Positions 23,147 through 31,302 of a stretch of DNA of 32,071 bases are shown piece by piece. Numbering within the stretch: position 1 is the stretch's first letter; every line of letters starts with the position of its first letter. The notes under the pieces are model-generated. The model did no database searches. It saw only the letters and a program-made list of their open reading frames with translations, and was not told where the DNA came from. The stretch comes from Acholeplasmataceae bacterium. Its GTDB lineage: Bacteria > Bacillota_I > Bacilli_A > ML615J-28 > CAG-313. The DNA lies in contig DUOG01000013.1 in the NCBI GenBank assembly GCA_012838945.1, positions 1 through 32,071 of the forward strand, written 5' to 3'. Made by a program: the position numbers and the translations under genes.

Positions 23147-24931
23147 ATGAAATACAAAAAATATTTAATATTATTGGTTGTATCATTTGCTTTGGTTATC
23201 TTTACTTCAACAACCAAAGTAAGTGCCGCAAGTTATAATTATGACTATTGGCATAACATCGTCTATTCATCAGAAGGTTTATCTCATAAAGACACTTTCT
23301 ATGATCAAGACATTCTTAATCCTAATGGAACAACACCTGTTGATGCTAATGGAAACCAATTGGTGAAGTTCAACACTTTAGAAGATATGGCAGTTTACGG
23401 CGAAAGAATTTATGTTCTCGACGCCAAGACCAGAGACAGTAAAACTTTAACCTTTGGTGGTGACCCTACAAGTGTTGATGGTGCTAGTACCGTTTATGTC
23501 TTAGATAAATCATTTAACTATGTCGGCCAACAATCAGTTTTTGCCATCACAAAAAGTGCTAAAGCGCAGTTAGAACGCTTCTACACTTATTTTGATGAAG
23601 AAAAGGGCGAAACAGTTCGCGTTTATGAAACTGAAAATGCCAAAAATAATTATCAAGATCGCGTCTATATCCCTTATCCTGATGGATTTACGCCTAAAAC
23701 AAAATCGGGATTAGATCTTGCGGAAAATACAGCTGTTATCTTAAGAAATGCAAGAGGTATTACGGTAACTAAAGATGCTTTATATATTGCCGATACCGGC
23801 CATTACCGCATTTTTAAATTAGATAAAGATACTTATACTGTAACTGGTGTATACCTTACACCAAATGATGAAACTTTCAGAAATCCATGGGTGTTCTCAG
23901 AAGCATCTGATGGTAAGCAATTATTCTATCCGATCAAATTAGCGATTGACGTCGCTAACCGGGTTTACTGTGTTGCTGATCGTATTTATGAAGGTATCCT
24001 TGAGTTTAATGACAATGGTGAGTTCAACCGTTTCTTAGGGGTTAATAAGGTTGTACCTAACCCGCTAAAAGCATTCTGGACTAAAATTATGACTGAAACT
24101 CAAATTGCTCAAATTGCTTTGGACTTACCACCGATGTTCACTAATCTTTCGATTGATAAAAAAGGATTCTTATACACAACTTCTAAACCAAGTGATAACA
24201 CTCAAGCAACAAATTTGATCAAAGCAATTAACACTTCTGGTAAAGACGTTTTAAAACGAAATGGTTACACTGAGCCAAGTGGAGATGCTGTTTATATTGG
24301 AGCTTCCACGAACCCTCAAATACCAATCGGACCATCATCATTGAATGCTATTACAGTTAGTGATAATGGTATTTATACGGCTGTTGATACTAAACGAGGT
24401 CGAATGTTTACTTATGATAATGAAGGAAATCTACTCTATATCACTGGTGAAAAAGGTACTTTATCGCATAACCTTAATGAACCAGTAGCTATTAGATATT
24501 TAGGAAATGACATTGTTGTAGTTGACCGCGAATCACGCAGTTTAATTAGATTCCAAGTAACTAAATTTGGTTCTTTGATTAATGAAGCAACTGAACTTTA
24601 TAATCAAGGTCTTGTCATTGAAGCTGAATCAATTTGGCGCGAAGTTCTAAAAATGAATTCTAACTATGAGTTAGCTTATGTTGGAATTGGTAAGAGTCTC
24701 CTTCGTCAAGGAAAATACAAGGAAGCTATGGAAAACTTCAAAATGGGTAATAACAAAACATATTATTCTAAAGCCTTCCAAGGTTATCGAGATGAATTCT
24801 TAGAAGAAAACTTCGGTATTATCATGACTTCATTAGTAGCAATTGTTGTTGCTTATGGTGCTTATAAAGGCTATAAGTACATAAAACGTCGCAACGAAGA
24901 AGATTATGAAGGAGGCGACGAAAATGCTTAA
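23147..24931 (+). CDS. secreted NHL-like beta-propeller with TPR and C-terminal membrane anchor
   Basis: No described enzyme family recognised. Signal peptide 'MKYKKYLILLVVSFALVIFTSTTKVSAAS'; then repeated NHL/propeller-like blades, for example 'EDMAVYGERIYVLDAKTRDS', 'RGITVTKDALYIADTGHYRIFKLDKDT', 'LNEPVAIRYLGNDIVVVDRESRSLIRFQV' (to about residue 475); a tetratricopeptide pair about 484-545 ('EAESIWREVLKMNSNYELAYVGIGKSLLRQGKYKEAMENF'); and one membrane helix near 558-580 followed by a short charged tail. So most of it is outside the cell. Propeller plus TPR suggests binding of glycan and partner proteins; this is inference. Start ATG 23147 behind GGAGG. It overlaps the Yip1 gene by 8 bases. 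It lies between two permease pairs, suggesting a structural part of the uptake machine. Confidence 0.78.
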   Translation: MKYKKYLILLVVSFALVIFTSTTKVSAASYNYDYWHNIVYSSEGLSHKDTFYDQDILNPNGTTPVDANGNQLVKFNTLEDMAVYGERIYVLDAKTRDSKTLTFGGDPTSVDGASTVYVLDKSFNYVGQQSVFAITKSAKAQLERFYTYFDEEKGETVRVYETENAKNNYQDRVYIPYPDGFTPKTKSGLDLAENTAVILRNARGITVTKDALYIADTGHYRIFKLDKDTYTVTGVYLTPNDETFRNPWVFSEASDGKQLFYPIKLAIDVANRVYCVADRIYEGILEFNDNGEFNRFLGVNKVVPNPLKAFWTKIMTETQIAQIALDLPPMFTNLSIDKKGFLYTTSKPSDNTQATNLIKAINTSGKDVLKRNGYTEPSGDAVYIGASTNPQIPIGPSSLNAITVSDNGIYTAVDTKRGRMFTYDNEGNLLYITGEKGTLSHNLNEPVAIRYLGNDIVVVDRESRSLIRFQVTKFGSLINEATELYNQGLVIEAESIWREVLKMNSNYELAYVGIGKSLLRQGKYKEAMENFKMGNNKTYYSKAFQGYRDEFLEENFGIIMTSLVAIVVAYGAYKGYKYIKRRNEEDYEGGDENA

Positions 24932-25559
24932 AAAGATCTATAATGATTGCGTAAAATTTCCTACTTATATCTTGACGCATCCGTTCAAAGGATATAATTT
25001 GTTCAAGGAAGAAAAGCAAGGAAAAATGAGCGTTGCTATCACCTTCTTAGTAATCATTGCGCTCTTAAATATAATTAACTATCGCTATTTAGGATTTATT
25101 ATTAATAATAACAATCCTCGAGCATTTAATAGTTTATTAATCATTGTTTACTCAATTGTTCCTGTTGTTTTATTAAGTGTAGCTAACTGGAGTGTTACCA
25201 CCCTTATGGATGGTAAAGGTAAGATGAAAGAAATCTTTATGATGGTTTGTTATTCTTACTTTCCTGTTATCATTACCGGAATTATTACATTAGTCCTAAG
25301 TCAAGTTGTTATTGAAGATGAAATTCAATTCTTATCATTACTTAATGGTGTTGGTTATTTCTTAATGGCCTATATGATCTTTATGGGATTAATCAGTATT
25401 CATGAGTATGGACTATTCAAGACAATTGCGACTATTGTAGTTACAGGTGTTGCTGCATGTATTATCTTGTTCGTCGGATTATTGATATTTGACTTATCAC
25501 AACAAATTTACGGATTCTTGTTCTCGCTCTATCGCGAGGTCAAAACAAGGTTCTTCTAG
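24924..25559 (+). CDS. Yip1-family membrane protein
   Basis: Integral membrane protein of 211 residues with about five predicted helices. The N-terminal 'FPTYILTHPFKGYNLFKEEKQGKMSVA' and central 'NWSVTTLMDGKGKMKEIFMMVCYSYFPVI' are typical of bacterial YIP1-like proteins. No catalytic motif is seen and the function of bacterial members is unknown. The track starts at ATG 24906, but the ribosome binding site GAAGGAGG (24909-24916) follows that codon, so ATG 24924 is the start. It overlaps the propeller gene by 8 bases, indicating coupled translation. I suspect a membrane scaffold for the neighbouring propeller or permeases (inference). Confidence 0.8.
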   Translation: MLKKIYNDCVKFPTYILTHPFKGYNLFKEEKQGKMSVAITFLVIIALLNIINYRYLGFIINNNNPRAFNSLLIIVYSIVPVVLLSVANWSVTTLMDGKGKMKEIFMMVCYSYFPVIITGIITLVLSQVVIEDEIQFLSLLNGVGYFLMAYMIFMGLISIHEYGLFKTIATIVVTGVAACIILFVGLLIFDLSQQIYGFLFSLYREVKTRFF

Positions 25560-25571
25560 AGGGAGGATAAT

Positions 25572-28349
25572 ATGACATTGAAATGGCCAAAATTTTTGAC
25601 ATTTAAAAGAACTTTACTAATTACATTGTTGTTAATCCTCTTAATTGTTGGGTTAGTCTTTGTATTAGGTGGATATAAACCAGCAAAACCGGTTTTAAGT
25701 GCGAAAGATTTCTCTTTCGAGGGTTTTACTGAGTTTAAGAGTTTTACTGAACAAGACAAACAAGTTCAAACTGTAACAAGTGAAAATGGACGCTTTGTCT
25801 TCAAGTTTGATCCAGTAACAACTTATTTCTCGATTGAAGATAAAGTAACTGGACACACTTGGTATTCTAATCCGACTGAAGAGGATGAGTTTGAAACTAA
25901 CAAAGGGACAGTTGAATCTCAAAAATCAACATTGATTCTTGAATATATTACTCCAGTTGGTGGGACAAATACATTTGCTAATTACACTTACAGTATTTAT
26001 GACTTTAATGAAGAACAAACTGAAGGTGGATATAATTTAGATCTTGCCCCAACTTTCTCAGTAAAATATGAAGGAAATAAGGTTACTGTTTTATACGAAT
26101 TAGTTAAAAAAGGTATCGACTACACTTTCTTCCCTGCTCGAATATCACAGGAACGTTTAGAGCATTTTATTGCTGAAAACAAACGAATGGTAGAAGAAGG
26201 GGTTCCGGGTGTTGTCGAATTAGATAACCGTGACCTTAACCGTTTAAAGATCATTTATTATGAATTAGATGAAAAGACTGAGCCAGATCGACCTTTCTAT
26301 AAGTTAAAGAAGGCTCATGAAAATATGAGTGGATTAGAGATTCAAAACCTCTATCGAATCTTATATGTTAACTGTGGTTATACTCGTGAAGATGCTGCTT
26401 ATGATAATGCGATGTATGGTGTCTCCATTAACATGGACCGTCCACACTTTAGTATCGCAATTGAATATGAAGTTTCAAACGAAGGATTAAAGGTTACTGT
26501 ACCAGCAAAATCAATTATTGAACGTGGTAGCCAAAAAATCGGTAAAGTAAAAATATTACCATACTTCACTACAGCTAAAAGAGGAACTGAAGGATATATG
26601 GTTATTCCTGATGGTTCTGGAGCAGTAATGAATTTTGACAATGACAAATTAGCCTATGGTGGATTTGGTAAACGTGTTTATGGTAGAGATACATCATATT
26701 ATGATGAGATCAAACCAGTTCCAACAGAAGATGTTTTACTACCGATGTATGGCTTAGTTAACAAAACAGCTGATACAGGAGTTGTTGTTACCGCAGATAA
26801 TGGTGCAACAATGTTAAATCTTTATGCGGATATTAGTGGTCGTATTGACTCGTATAACCGTATCAGTTATGAAGCGTTCTTGCGCGAAGCTCAAACCGTT
26901 TGGATTGGACTTGGTGCAGCCGCAAAACCACACGTTAAGTGGACAGAAGAACGCTTATTAAATGACGTAGAATTGAACTATCATTTCTTAGAAGCTAAAG
27001 ATAACAACTATAACGATATGGCTAAGTTCTATCGTCGTTATCTCGGATTAGAAGACAATGATAAGACTACATCTACTGTCTTAAATCTTGAGTTAATTGG
27101 TAGTTATGACTATGATACCAACTTCTTAGGTATTGGTTATACTGCTTATGATTCTCTCACTACTTATAAACAAGCAATGGAAATCATTGAAGAAATGAGA
27201 GGTCACGGAGCAGAATACATTAATGTCCTCTATCGAGGATGGCAAGAAGATGGACTCACCAATCCAAGCATTTCTAAGTTAAGCCTCAGCAAAGTGATTG
27301 GTGGTAAAAAAGGATTGAAGGAATTTGTTGAATACACTAAAAATAATAATATTAACTTCTATCCATATTTAAGTTTCAGTGAATTTACATCTTTTAATGA
27401 ATCATTCGGAAGACAACATTATTCATCAAGAACTGTTGGAAATGACTTCTCATATCGTTATCCATACAATCCATCCTTCGGTATCTTTGACATGAATCTT
27501 GATGAAATAATGGTAGTATCACCAAAATACTACACTACTTTCATGAGCAAATTCATTAAAGAATTCAATAAAAAAGTTGGAATTAATTCCGTAGCATTTG
27601 AATTCTTAGGCTCAAGCCTTGGTGGCGACTATAAGAAACGCCAATTATTCTATAAGGAATCAGCAATGATTGAACAAATTCAATCATTACAAATGGCAAA
27701 AGAAAACGGGATCGATAATATTAATCTATTTACTCCATATCAATACGCCCTTCCTTATGTATCAAATGCTTTAGAAGTTCCTTATACATCAACCTCTTAT
27801 GAAATCTTAGACTACTCAATTCCATTCTATCAATTAGTGGTTTCTGGAAGCTTTGACTATAGTGGTATGAGTTACAATGCTAATGACGAAAAAGGTATGA
27901 TGTATCACCTAATGAGAATGTTGGAAACAGGATCAAATGTTCAATTCACTTTCTCATATGAGGATTCAGCAAAACTTATTCAAACTAAATATAACAATTA
28001 TTATTACACCCAATATTCTAAATGGTTAAGTGAAGTTGATTTCTTAGTTAATAGCCTTAATGAATTGAAAATCCATGAAGGTGTATTGGTTCAACATGAG
28101 CAATTAGCTAATGACATCTTTAGAGTAAAATACAGCAATGGTATTGAATTCATCCTTAACTATACCGAACGGGTACTTAATAATAATTTAAGTTCATATG
28201 GCGTTGTTCGTGGAAACCTTATTGAGCGAATCGATTTAGGTTTAGGATTAGAAAAAGAAGTCTATGAACGAGCTGAAATTATCAACAATATCGTTGATGG
28301 TAATATTAAAAATCAAATTATTATTTATAGAAGTGGAGGCGCGAGATAA
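25572..28349 (+). CDS. membrane-anchored DUF5696-type protein, possible TIM-barrel glycosidase
   Basis: A 925-residue protein with one N-terminal membrane helix ('TFKRTLLITLLLILLIVGLVFVLGG') and the rest outside. Residues about 60-470 look beta-rich ('NGRFVFKFDPVTTYFSIEDKVTGHTWYSNP', 'GYMVIPDGSGAVMNF' near 343). Residues about 500-800 look like an alpha/beta barrel ('GAEYINVLYRGWQEDGLTNP', 'NNINFYPYLSF', 'INSVAFEFLGSSLGGDY', 'GIDNINLFTPYQYAL'); a small beta domain ends it. The PDGSGA motif and size match proteins I recall as DUF5696, found beside sugar ABC transporters in Paenibacillus-like bacteria. Beta-sandwich, barrel, beta-domain order is like several glycoside hydrolase clans, so an unassigned glycosidase is possible. 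ATG 25572 has GGGAGG. Its stop overlaps the next ATG (TAATG). Confidence 0.65.
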   Translation: MTLKWPKFLTFKRTLLITLLLILLIVGLVFVLGGYKPAKPVLSAKDFSFEGFTEFKSFTEQDKQVQTVTSENGRFVFKFDPVTTYFSIEDKVTGHTWYSNPTEEDEFETNKGTVESQKSTLILEYITPVGGTNTFANYTYSIYDFNEEQTEGGYNLDLAPTFSVKYEGNKVTVLYELVKKGIDYTFFPARISQERLEHFIAENKRMVEEGVPGVVELDNRDLNRLKIIYYELDEKTEPDRPFYKLKKAHENMSGLEIQNLYRILYVNCGYTREDAAYDNAMYGVSINMDRPHFSIAIEYEVSNEGLKVTVPAKSIIERGSQKIGKVKILPYFTTAKRGTEGYMVIPDGSGAVMNFDNDKLAYGGFGKRVYGRDTSYYDEIKPVPTEDVLLPMYGLVNKTADTGVVVTADNGATMLNLYADISGRIDSYNRISYEAFLREAQTVWIGLGAAAKPHVKWTEERLLNDVELNYHFLEAKDNNYNDMAKFYRRYLGLEDNDKTTSTVLNLELIGSYDYDTNFLGIGYTAYDSLTTYKQAMEIIEEMRGHGAEYINVLYRGWQEDGLTNPSISKLSLSKVIGGKKGLKEFVEYTKNNNINFYPYLSFSEFTSFNESFGRQHYSSRTVGNDFSYRYPYNPSFGIFDMNLDEIMVVSPKYYTTFMSKFIKEFNKKVGINSVAFEFLGSSLGGDYKKRQLFYKESAMIEQIQSLQMAKENGIDNINLFTPYQYALPYVSNALEVPYTSTSYEILDYSIPFYQLVVSGSFDYSGMSYNANDEKGMMYHLMRMLETGSNVQFTFSYEDSAKLIQTKYNNYYYTQYSKWLSEVDFLVNSLNELKIHEGVLVQHEQLANDIFRVKYSNGIEFILNYTERVLNNNLSSYGVVRGNLIERIDLGLGLEKEVYERAEIINNIVDGNIKNQIIIYRSGGAR

Positions 28350-29509
28350 TGGATAACAATAATGTTCCTGAAAAAGTTTCTTTTTCCGAGAAACTAAAAA
28401 ATGCTTTATTGAGTCTTCTTTCAACAATCTTACTCGCGCTTAAGAAATTCTTTACGCTTCCCTTCTTTGTTAAGGTTGGAAAAGTAATTGCATGGCCGTT
28501 TGTTAAGGTATGGCCTTATATCAAATGGTTCTTACATAAAATTAGTTTTCCATTTAGATGGTTGAAAAAGAAAACTTATAATAATCTTTCCCATCAAGGG
28601 AAAAAGGTTGTTTGGTCATTTATCTTCTTATCACCAGTAATTATCGGATTCTTATTGTTCTTTATTTATCCGTTAATTATGTCAGCCATTTACTCAATTA
28701 GTCAATTTAGACCATTGCCTGAGGGTGGCTTTGACATCGTCATCGGTGAGTTTATTAAAGAAAATGGTGATGGAACAACTACGGTTATTAAAGATTTATT
28801 CTATAACTTTAAGGTTGCTTTACAAGAAAATAGACACTTCCCCGTTGAACTAGTAAACACTATTAAGAACACCGTAATTGATGTATTCGTTATCACAATC
28901 TTTAGTTTGTTGGTTGCGGTTATGTTAAATGGTGAGTTTAAAGGTCGGGGAATTGTGCGCGCTATTTTCTTCCTTCCTGTTATCTTTAACTCGGAAGCCA
29001 TTACTCAAGCATTGTCAAAATATCAGCATGTTGATGCTCTTCTCAACCAAATGGGAAGTGGGGCCTTGACTGCAGTATTTAACCTAGAGATGTTCTTGAT
29101 TAATGCCGGGATTCCGAATACGTTGATAACGTTCTTGACAAGTATTACAACAGCAATCTATCGTACGATATCATATTCGGGTATTCAAATCTTGATTTTC
29201 CTTGCTGCTATCCAATCAGTTCCGGGCCATCTTTACGAGGCAGCAACTATTGAGGGAGCAACTCAATATGAGTCATTCTGGAAGATTACCCTTCCGATGG
29301 TTTCCCCAATGATCATGACTGTTGTCGTGTTTACAGTGGTCGACAGCTTCATGCGTTCACCAATTAATACTGTTATCAATACGACCTTCAACCAGTCAAA
29401 CTATGGTCTGAATGCAGCCATGAACTGGATCTACATGGGGGCAACCATTATATTACTAGTAATCTTTATTGGCCTATTGTCAAAGGTGGTGTTCTATTAT
29501 GACGAATAA
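28349..29509 (+). CDS. carbohydrate ABC transporter permease 3 (MalF/UgpA type)
   Basis: First permease of the second pair, 386 residues. A roughly 85-residue N-terminal region has aromatic amphipathic stretches ('FFVKVGKVIAWPFVKVWPYIKWFLHKISFPFRWLKKK') that could lie along the membrane surface. The core starts 'VVWSFIFLSPVIIGFLLFFIYPLIMSAIYSISQF', typical of MalF-like CUT1 permeases. EAA loop: 'HLYEAATIEGATQYESFWKITLPMVSP'. A periplasmic-side insertion around 'IKENGDGTTTVIKDLFYNF' follows helix 1. It shares one base with the upstream stop codon (TAATG) and overlaps the next permease by 11 bases. It differs clearly from permease 1, so it is not a recent duplicate. Confidence 0.9.
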   Translation: MDNNNVPEKVSFSEKLKNALLSLLSTILLALKKFFTLPFFVKVGKVIAWPFVKVWPYIKWFLHKISFPFRWLKKKTYNNLSHQGKKVVWSFIFLSPVIIGFLLFFIYPLIMSAIYSISQFRPLPEGGFDIVIGEFIKENGDGTTTVIKDLFYNFKVALQENRHFPVELVNTIKNTVIDVFVITIFSLLVAVMLNGEFKGRGIVRAIFFLPVIFNSEAITQALSKYQHVDALLNQMGSGALTAVFNLEMFLINAGIPNTLITFLTSITTAIYRTISYSGIQILIFLAAIQSVPGHLYEAATIEGATQYESFWKITLPMVSPMIMTVVVFTVVDSFMRSPINTVINTTFNQSNYGLNAAMNWIYMGATIILLVIFIGLLSKVVFYYDE

Positions 29510-30584
29510 GACGGAAAAGAAATTGGCAAGAAAAGAACGGATAGAAGAACTAAAAGCTCAGGCCATCGAAACTTATGAAAAAATCAGAGCGGATTTAAAA
29601 AATCCGGTTCGAAAGGCAGTTCGAGCTCGTAAGGTCTCACTTGCTTCTTCGAGATTGATTCGTTTTGTAGTTATCTTTGGTTTATCGTTCGTTATTATAT
29701 TCCCACTATTCCAACAATTAACTTTAGCTCTTAGACATCCTAATGATATCAATGATCCACTGATTGTTTGGATTCCTGAAACATTCTCGTTCTTGAACTT
29801 TAAGATTGCGGGGACAATGTTAAACTATTGGAGGGCTTTGTGGAATAACATTAAAGTTTCATCCATAGTTATGGTGCTTCAAATTGCATCAACTGCTTTA
29901 GCAGGATATGCTTTCTCTAAGTTAAGATTTAAGGGTAGTGAAGTCCTCTTTTGGATCGTTATGATTACATTAATCGTTCCTCCACAAACCTTAGCGATAC
30001 CGAAATTAGTATTCTTTAATAACTTTGACATCTTTGGTATTATCAAGCTAATTAAAGGAAGTGGCCTAAAATTAACCGGTGTTGGTAAAACATCTTCCTT
30101 CTACATTATGGCCGCAACCGGTCAAGGTATCAGAGCAGCACTATTCATTTATCTATTCAAACAATTCTTCCGGGGCTTACCGGTTGAACTTGATGAATCA
30201 GCTCAAATCGACGGTGCTGGCGTATTTAGAACATTCTGGAGTGTAATGCTTCCAAATGCTCGTGGGGTTATGATTACTGTTGGGCTTTTTGCCTTTGTGT
30301 GGCAGTGGAATGACGTTTACTTTACGCGCCTCTTTGAGGTCAGTGATACGGCTTATCCACTACTGACAGCGCAATTATCCCAAATCACTGAACGTTTACC
30401 GCACTATTTGAAGACCTATGGAATGGATTCCTTAGTATCAGAAGACTTGCGGGGGAATGATTACTTCGTTTCACTCATATCTCATACAGCAGCGTTCTTG
30501 ATGATGTTACCGCTCTTAATCGGATATCTATTTGTTCAAAGACACTTTGTTGAAGGTATTGAACGAACAGGTATTGTTGGTTAA
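29499..30584 (+). CDS. carbohydrate ABC transporter permease 4 (MalG type)
   Basis: Second permease of the second pair, 361 residues from ATG 29499. The track's start at 29469 (TTG) lies deep in the previous gene and is rejected; AGGTGG lies upstream of 29499. The first 55 or so residues are charged and helical ('TNKTEKKLARKERIEELKAQAIETYEKIRADL'). Six predicted helices follow from 'LIRFVVIFGLSFVIIFPLFQQLTLALRHP'. EAA loop: 'ELDESAQIDGAGVFRTFWSVMLPNARG'. It overlaps permease 3 by 11 bases, a translational coupling that fits a 1:1 heterodimer. No ATPase or second binding protein follows in the window. Confidence 0.9.
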   Translation: MTNKTEKKLARKERIEELKAQAIETYEKIRADLKNPVRKAVRARKVSLASSRLIRFVVIFGLSFVIIFPLFQQLTLALRHPNDINDPLIVWIPETFSFLNFKIAGTMLNYWRALWNNIKVSSIVMVLQIASTALAGYAFSKLRFKGSEVLFWIVMITLIVPPQTLAIPKLVFFNNFDIFGIIKLIKGSGLKLTGVGKTSSFYIMAATGQGIRAALFIYLFKQFFRGLPVELDESAQIDGAGVFRTFWSVMLPNARGVMITVGLFAFVWQWNDVYFTRLFEVSDTAYPLLTAQLSQITERLPHYLKTYGMDSLVSEDLRGNDYFVSLISHTAAFLMMLPLLIGYLFVQRHFVEGIERTGIVG

Positions 30585-30660
30585 AAAATTATTATAATAT
30601 AAGTAGAGGAAAATCCATTATTCAGATAAAATAATGGTAGTGTGAAAGGTAAGTGTTGAT
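30585..30660 (+). promoter_or_regulatory. spacer with -10 candidate and hairpin before yesL-like gene
   Basis: TATAAT (30593-30598) could be a -10 but has no good -35. CCATTATT (30615-30622) and AATAATGG (30630-30637) form a perfect 8-bp hairpin. No T run follows, so it is not a standard terminator. It may be a leader hairpin or an mRNA processing site that partly separates the YesL and NAGPA genes from the permeases. Confidence 0.4.
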
Positions 30661-31281
30661 ATGGATTCACGAAAACTAACAAACAGCAAAGTTTATCAAG
30701 TGTTTGACTTTATAATGCGTTTAATTCTGTTGAATCTATTAGCACTTACCTTTTCTTTTCCGATTATTACCTTTCTTACAAGTTTAGTCGCAACTCATGA
30801 TGTAATTAAGCAATACATCAATGATGGAAGCACCGTTGTTTTCCGCCCATTTTGGGAGTCGTTTAAAAGAAACTTCTTTAAGACAGTAATTTTACAAATA
30901 GGTATTATTGTTGCAGGTTTTCTGTTGGGTAACAGTTTATTGTTCTTTTACAATCATACCGTTGATGGCGGAATATATGCATTTGGGTTTTATTTAACAA
31001 TGTTAATTATATTGGTGCTTTTCATCATCTTAGTCAATTATCCTTTGACTTGTGTATACTTTAAGGGTTTAAAAGCAACACACTATCTCAAACTTTCAGC
31101 ATTATTTGCTTTTAAAGATTTGTCAATTAGTTTAATTGATGCTATAATATATGTAGGCTTTGCTTTATTAGGCTTTATTGCCTTTCCTGTATTAATCTTT
31201 GGGGGAATAAGTGTTCCGGTTTATTTGATTGTAAAGATAAGTCGGAAGCACTATTACCATATATCAAAAAATTATGAATAA
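30661..31281 (+). CDS. YesL/DUF624-family membrane protein
   Basis: A 206-residue membrane protein with about five hydrophobic segments. The N-terminus 'VYQVFDFIMRLILLNLLALTFSFPIITFLTSLVATHDVIKQYI' followed by 'FRPFWESFKRNFFKTVILQIG' is the DUF624/YesL pattern. Members commonly sit next to CUT1 sugar permeases in Bacillota; their function is not established, and a role in assembly or regulation of the transporter has been suggested only from context. Start ATG 30661 has AAAGGT ten bases upstream, a weak site. The gene is followed after 21 bases by the secreted phosphodiester glycosidase. Confidence 0.85.
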   Translation: MDSRKLTNSKVYQVFDFIMRLILLNLLALTFSFPIITFLTSLVATHDVIKQYINDGSTVVFRPFWESFKRNFFKTVILQIGIIVAGFLLGNSLLFFYNHTVDGGIYAFGFYLTMLIILVLFIILVNYPLTCVYFKGLKATHYLKLSALFAFKDLSISLIDAIIYVGFALLGFIAFPVLIFGGISVPVYLIVKISRKHYYHISKNYE

Positions 31282-31302
31282 TTAAGGAGGAGAAGAGTAA
31301 AA

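Noticed and set aside
30615-30637. Terminator after permease 4
   Set aside because: The hairpin is not followed by a T run; TAGTGTGAAAGG leads straight to the next ribosome binding site.
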